The position numbers and the translations under genes are program-made. The notes below the pieces were generated by a model. The model had not been told where the DNA came from. It made no database searches and saw only the letters and a list, made by a program, of their open reading frames with translations. A stretch of DNA of 64,000 nucleotides from contig CAVOLM010000048.1 in NCBI GenBank assembly GCA_963696675.1, forward strand, positions 1 to 64,000. Reading direction: 5' to 3'. Each line of letters starts with the position of its first letter. The stretch's first letter is position 1. Source of the stretch: DATBVX01 sp963696675. Its GTDB lineage: Bacteria; Pseudomonadota; Gammaproteobacteria; Steroidobacterales; Steroidobacteraceae. Of this stretch, positions 60,102 through 64,000 are shown piece after piece.

Positions 60102-62062
60102 TCAGCAAGGAGGCGTGTGCAGATGCGCGGCAGCGTTAGTAAGCTGACATCGCAGACGCTGCCCGCACCGCCATATCAGCAAGGCAAGCAACAACAAGTC
60201 CATTGGGCCGCCGCCGCTGTTCGGCTCGGCGCTGCCGCTGGCAGTGACGTTGATCGTTTCTTGATCACTCGCCGTGCCGCCGGACCCAGTACATTGCGAG
60301 TATGAAGGTCGTCGGAGATGCCTAACGGCCCGACCGATTCAGTGCCGGAGGGCGCTCTAGTCCCGCTCCAGCCGTCGGACGCCAAGCATGTGTCGGCGTT
60401 TGTGCTCGACCATTGCAGCGTCACGTTCGTGTTCGGCGCCACGGTGCCGGCGCTCGCTGTCAGGCTGACGGTGGGCGCAGCCACGATCGATACGGTCACT
60501 GAACGCTGCGTGGTCCCGCCGGACCCGGTGCAGGCAAGACCAAAGGTCGCGACGTCCGAGAGAGGTCCAACGCTCTGGCTCCCTTGGGTCGACTTGCTGC
60601 CCGCCCAGTCACTGAGTCCCCCAGTGGCAGCGCAACTCGTGGCATTCGTGGTCGTCCACGCGAGCGTCGTCGAACCGCCGCTCGCTACTGACGGTGGATC
60701 CGCTTTGAGATCGACAGTTGGTGCTGCCGGCGCCGACGTGTTCGTGCCCTTGAATCCGGGTGCCACGACCCAGCCGGGGTTGGCCGATACACTCCATTCG
60801 TAAGCCCCCGCATCGGGGGTACCACTGCGCGCGCTTCCGTTGAAGTCGAGTCGCCCCGCGGCCAGATCGCCAGCATCCAATAGTCGGGACTGGCGGTCGG
60901 GTAGACATTCTTGCCCGCCACGTCGAGAAGATCGAGCGCCCGGGCCTGCCCGGTGCGATAGCCGCTCGAGGGGAACGCCGACGTCGGCGGCGCAATGACG
61001 TTACCGGTGACCACGACTCCCGAGAGACCGGAGATGACGAAGTTGTCGGCGTCGCAGTAGATCGCGTTGTTGGCGAATACGAGTCCGGGTGGCCGCTCCA
61101 GCTGCCGAGCCGCACGCACGGGATCGCCACCCACGATTGTATTGTGGACGAACTGCAGGTTGCTCGGCACTGCACCCTGGTGCGGCTGGGAGTTGAAGCC
61201 GCTGCTCCCGGGGCTTTCGAGGATGATATTGTTGCGGATGACGGCGTCGGCAGCAGCCTGGATGCCGGAATCTCCGCACTGCCACATCACGTTACCTTCG
61301 ACGATATTCACCGGATTACCCTGCGTGCCGTAAACGAGGATGCAGGGAAAACCCGGTGTTGTAGATGACGTTGTCGCGCACCACGTTGGAGTGCGATCCG
61401 AGCTTGACCTCGATGCCGTCGCCCTGCGTCGAGTTGCGCGTGTCGTGGATCCAGTTGTTCTCGATCAGCGAATCGCGAACGACGCAGGCCGCATCGTTGC
61501 AACCGACGTACATGCCCTCTCCCGTGCCTGTGCCGTCACCGCCGCCGGTCCGATAGATGTGGCTGTGCCGCACCACGATGTTGTTCATGCTGCTGCGGAA
61601 GTTGACTCCCACATCGACATCGTGAATGTCGAGATCTTCGAGCGTGATGAACTGCGGGTTGCTGTTGAGGTTGACGCCGTCGCCGCCGTTGCTGCTGATC
61701 TCCAGCCGCGACAGGGTAAGGTAGCGAGCGCCCTCGATGTTGATCGTGTTCTGGGCTACAGCTGATGCGGCACGCGCGATATGTGGCAGTTCTTCACCAT
61801 CTGCACCCTTGATCAGCACCGGGCTCGAGGGCGTCCCCTGCACCGTGACGCTGATGCGGCCGGTATCGAAATAATCTCCGGCGTGCAGGATTAGGGTGTC
61901 ACCTGGATGTAAGCTTTCTGCTGCGAGTTCGAAGCTGCCGCCTGGAAAGAGCTCGATGATGTCCGCGCACGCGGTTCTGAGATCGGCCAGAATCAAGAAG
62001 CCGATAGAGTAGATCGCAATACTCGTCAGTTTGCTTAGGCAGGGCATGTTGGCCCTGAGCAT
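60102..62062 (-). CDS. Secreted right-handed parallel beta-helix protein with Ig-like repeats and GGG-type C-terminal signal, frameshifted
   Basis: Start ATG 62062 (MLRANMPCLSKLTSIAIYSI), signal peptide about residues 1-33. The pectate-lyase-like beta helix is built of repeats such as ISVTVQGTPSSPVLIKGADG, YLTLSRLEISSNGGDGVNLN and IVVRHSHIYRTGGGDGTGTG. Frame changes occur near 61350 and 60830. Two Ig-like repeats follow (VDLKADPPSVASGGSTTLAW; VSLTASAGTVAPNTNVTLQW). After a change near 60315 the end reads TASGSAEPNSGGGPMDLLLL then ALLIWRCGQRLR, a Gly-rich, hydrophobic, Arg-rich sorting-type tail, with the stop at 60102. It probably cleaves or binds polysaccharide outside the cell. Confidence 0.7.
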
Positions 62063-62070
62063 AAGCTGCA

Positions 62071-64000
62071 CTAGCGCCGCTGACGAGGAATCAGTAAGCC
62101 CAGCAACGCGAGCGCGAGCCAGTCCAGGGCGCCGCCGCCGGAGTCGGTGGAGGTGGTGCTGCCGCCGCCATCTCCAGCCCCGGCCGCGACGGTGACCAGC
62201 TCCGAATCGCTGGCCGACCCGCCCGCGCCCGAGCATTCCAGGGTGAAGGTGGTCGTCGTATTCAACGCCGCCGATGTTTCGCTGCCGCTGCTCGCCTTCG
62301 TGCCGCTCCAGCCGTCCGTGGCCATGCAGGTATCTGCATTGGTGCTCGTCCAGTTCAGGGTCACGGTGGCGTTCGGCGCTACGCTCGCGGCACTCACGGA
62401 CAGATTCACGGTCGGTGCGCTCGGGCTCGGTTGACTCACCGTCACTTGTGCCGACGACTGACTCGATCCACCGGCGCCCGTGCACGTCAACACGAAATTA
62501 CTGGTGGTGTTGAGCACGGGCGTCTGCGCGTTGCCTGAGGTCGCCTTGCTACCAGACCACGCTCCGGAGGCCGAGCATGCGGTCGCGTTCTGCGAGCTCC
62601 ACGTGAGTTGCGAAGTACCTCCCGCCGACACCGTCGTCGGGTTCGCCGAAATACTCACCACCGGTGCCACGGCGAGGGTCACTGTCACTGACTTCTGCGT
62701 CGTACCCCCCGCACCCGTGCACGCCAAGGTGTAAGTGGTCGACGCCGTTATGGGACCTACGGACTGACTCCCGTTCGGCACCGACTTGCTCCCCGACCAG
62801 CCGCCGCTCCCCGTGCAGGAAGTCGCATTGCTCGTCGTCCAGCTCAGCGTCGAGGTGCCGTTCATCGCCACCGTCGTCGGGTTGGCGCTCAATGTCACCG
62901 TCGGTGCAGCCGGGCTCGTACTGCTCACCGTCACTCGTGCCGCAGACTGACCCGATCCACCAGCGCCCGTGCACGCCAGCACGAAATCACTGGTGGTGTT
63001 GAGCGTGGGCGTCTGCGCGGTGCCTGAGGTCGCCTTGTTGCCCGACCATGCCCCCGACGCGGTGCATCCGGTCGCACTCTGCGAGCTCCACGTGAGTTGC
63101 GAAGTGCCCCCCGCCGATACCGTCGTCGGGTTCGCCGAAATATTCACCACCGGTGCCCCGGTGAGATTCACCGTCACTGACTTCTGCGTCGTACCCCCCG
63201 CCCCCGTGCACGACAGGGTATAAGCGGTCGACGCTGATAAAGGGCCCACGGACTGACTCCCGTTCGGCACCGACTTGCTCCCCGACCAGCCACCGCTCCC
63301 CGTGCAGGAAGTCGCACTGCTCGTCGTCCAGCTCAGCGTCGAGGAGCCGTTCATCGGCACCGTCGTCGGGTTGGCGCTCAGCGTCACTGTCGGCGCTGGC
63401 GTCGAGGAGGCCACCGATACATTCACCGATTTGCTCGCACTGCCGCCCGCAGTGTTCGTGCAGCTCAGCTGAAACGTCGTCGCCGCCGTGATCGGCCCCA
63501 CCGTCTCGTTACCACTCGTCGCTTTCGACCCGCTCCACAACGGCGCGGGCGAGGCACTGCAGCTGTCCGCATTGCTCGTCGACCAGGTCAGCGCCGTCGA
63601 ACCCTGCGCATTCACTGTGGTCGGATTGGCACTCAAATTGATGGTCGGCGTGGGCGGCGGCGCCGTCGCGTCGGGATCCGGAATGCGGGCACGGGAAATG
63701 ATCAGATCGTCGTACCAGGTGTAGGCGGTGGGATAGCTCTCCGTATCGTCCTTGTTGGTGTTGTACGGCAGCAGCCAGACCTTGCCGAAGAAAGCATTTG
63801 GGTCGTTGTTGCGGTAGTACGTCATGCCACCGACAAGATCGGAATTGAAGATCATCACGCTCGGCTGGCCCTCGTTGGCCATCCAGGCGTGGAACACTGA
63901 GTTCTTCTCGTTCCACTTGACGACCTTGATGTGCATCTGGAAGGTCATCCACTGATTCGCCAGCATACAGCTTGCAGCCATGCAGAGGATCGTCCGGGTA
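62071..64000 (-). CDS. Secreted lectin/glucanase-like protein with six Ig-like repeats and GGG-type C-terminal signal, partial at right edge
   Basis: The frame is open to the right edge, so the N-terminus is missing. The visible start (NQWMTFQMHIKVVKWNEKNS, GKVWLLPYNTNKDD, YTWYDDLIISRARIPDPDAT) resembles concanavalin-A-like lectin/polysaccharide-lyase folds. Six Ig-like repeats of about 80 residues follow, each with a PTVTLSANPTTV-type start, an LSWTTSSATSC strand, a GWSGSK turn and a YTLSCTGAGG end. Each repeat has two Cys likely to form one disulfide. The C-terminus is GDGGGSTTSTDSGGGALDWL followed by ALALLGLLIPRQRR, a tripartite sorting signal like GlyGly-CTERM. It stops 9 bp before the beta-helix gene, so both are in one operon. 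Confidence 0.75.
   Translation of the reverse strand, partial: TRTILCMAASCMLANQWMTFQMHIKVVKWNEKNSVFHAWMANEGQPSVMIFNSDLVGGMTYYRNNDPNAFFGKVWLLPYNTNKDDTESYPTAYTWYDDLIISRARIPDPDATAPPPTPTINLSANPTTVNAQGSTALTWSTSNADSCSASPAPLWSGSKATSGNETVGPITAATTFQLSCTNTAGGSASKSVNVSVASSTPAPTVTLSANPTTVPMNGSSTLSWTTSSATSCTGSGGWSGSKSVPNGSQSVGPLSASTAYTLSCTGAGGTTQKSVTVNLTGAPVVNISANPTTVSAGGTSQLTWSSQSATGCTASGAWSGNKATSGTAQTPTLNTTSDFVLACTGAGGSGQSAARVTVSSTSPAAPTVTLSANPTTVAMNGTSTLSWTTSNATSCTGSGGWSGSKSVPNGSQSVGPITASTTYTLACTGAGGTTQKSVTVTLAVAPVVSISANPTTVSAGGTSQLTWSSQNATACSASGAWSGSKATSGNAQTPVLNTTSNFVLTCTGAGGSSQSSAQVTVSQPSPSAPTVNLSVSAASVAPNATVTLNWTSTNADTCMATDGWSGTKASSGSETSAALNTTTTFTLECSGAGGSASDSELVTVAAGAGDGGGSTTSTDSGGGALDWLALALLGLLIPRQRR
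62436..63413 (-). repeat. Tandem 489-bp duplication inside the Ig-like region
   Basis: Two consecutive 489-bp (163-codon) units, about 62436-62924 and 62925-63413, are highly similar at DNA level; for example the string GACTTCTGCGTCGTACCCCC starts at 62690 and again at 63179. Each unit encodes two alternating Ig-like subtypes. The spacing is a whole number of codons, so the frame is kept. Boundaries are approximate. Confidence 0.75.

Noticed and set aside
62436..63413. Possible CRISPR array because of regular repeats
   Set aside because: Repeat period is about 240-489 bp, in codon frame and translated as Ig-like domains; there are no short direct repeats with unique spacers.

Overview
The window is GC-rich, densely coded proteobacterial DNA. 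The gene set (dsbB, PhoBR, yoaA-tsaB, a GlrK/lipoprotein/GlrR trio, dusA, srkA, class II-like PHA synthase) fits a gammaproteobacterium, perhaps near the Steroidobacterales/Nevskiales/Xanthomonadales. That placement is inference from gene content only. No rRNA, tRNA or CRISPR array was recognised. A large share of the genes, including housekeeping ones (tsaB, typA, dusA), are broken by one or more single-base frameshifts while the protein similarity continues in another frame. I treat most of these as sequence errors and give the full span of each gene. Two loci show larger anomalies, namely a pckG remnant and a glycosyltransferase/decarboxylase chimera, that look like deletions or misjoins.

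Region 1 (1-13.6 kb) is a phosphate-starvation region. It holds pstS plus a porin behind a Pho-box promoter, dapE, dsbB, phoU and phoBR with its own Pho-box promoter. Between phoBR and phoU, on the same strand, lie a PlcP-type phospholipid phosphoesterase, an Agt-type glycolipid glycosyltransferase, a GDP-fucose synthase and a lysophospholipid acyltransferase. Together these look like a membrane-lipid remodelling operon sitting inside the phosphate regulon. tsaB and the Fe-S helicase yoaA follow.

Region 2 (13.6-22 kb) is a four-gene operon of secreted DUF11-type proteins ending in a giant outer-membrane-barrel protein of about 1858 residues. Three of the four share an N-terminal motif. Region 3 (22-26.3 kb) is a polyhydroxyalkanoate operon (synthase, small protein, depolymerase, phasin), followed by the pckG remnant.

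Region 4 (26.3-43.4 kb) is mixed housekeeping and signalling: an FHA-cyclase, dusA, a CmcJ/NvfI-like oxidoreductase, ybdK, an N-formylglutamate amidohydrolase, a multi-PAS/GAF GGDEF-EAL protein, typA, a lipoprotein, srkA, galE and the GlrK-lipoprotein-GlrR system.

Region 5 (43.4-64 kb) is an exopolysaccharide/surface-glycan locus. It has two flippases, nucleotide-sugar enzymes (RfbF, RfbC-like, UDP-glucose dehydrogenase, UDP-glucuronate decarboxylase-like), a SAF-type oxidoreductase, a PIG-L deacetylase, the acyl-CoA ligase and PLP-decarboxylase pair typical of exosortase A loci, glycosyltransferases, a methyltransferase, and two secreted proteins with Ig-like repeats and a GGG-type C-terminal sorting signal. 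The last of these runs off the right edge.
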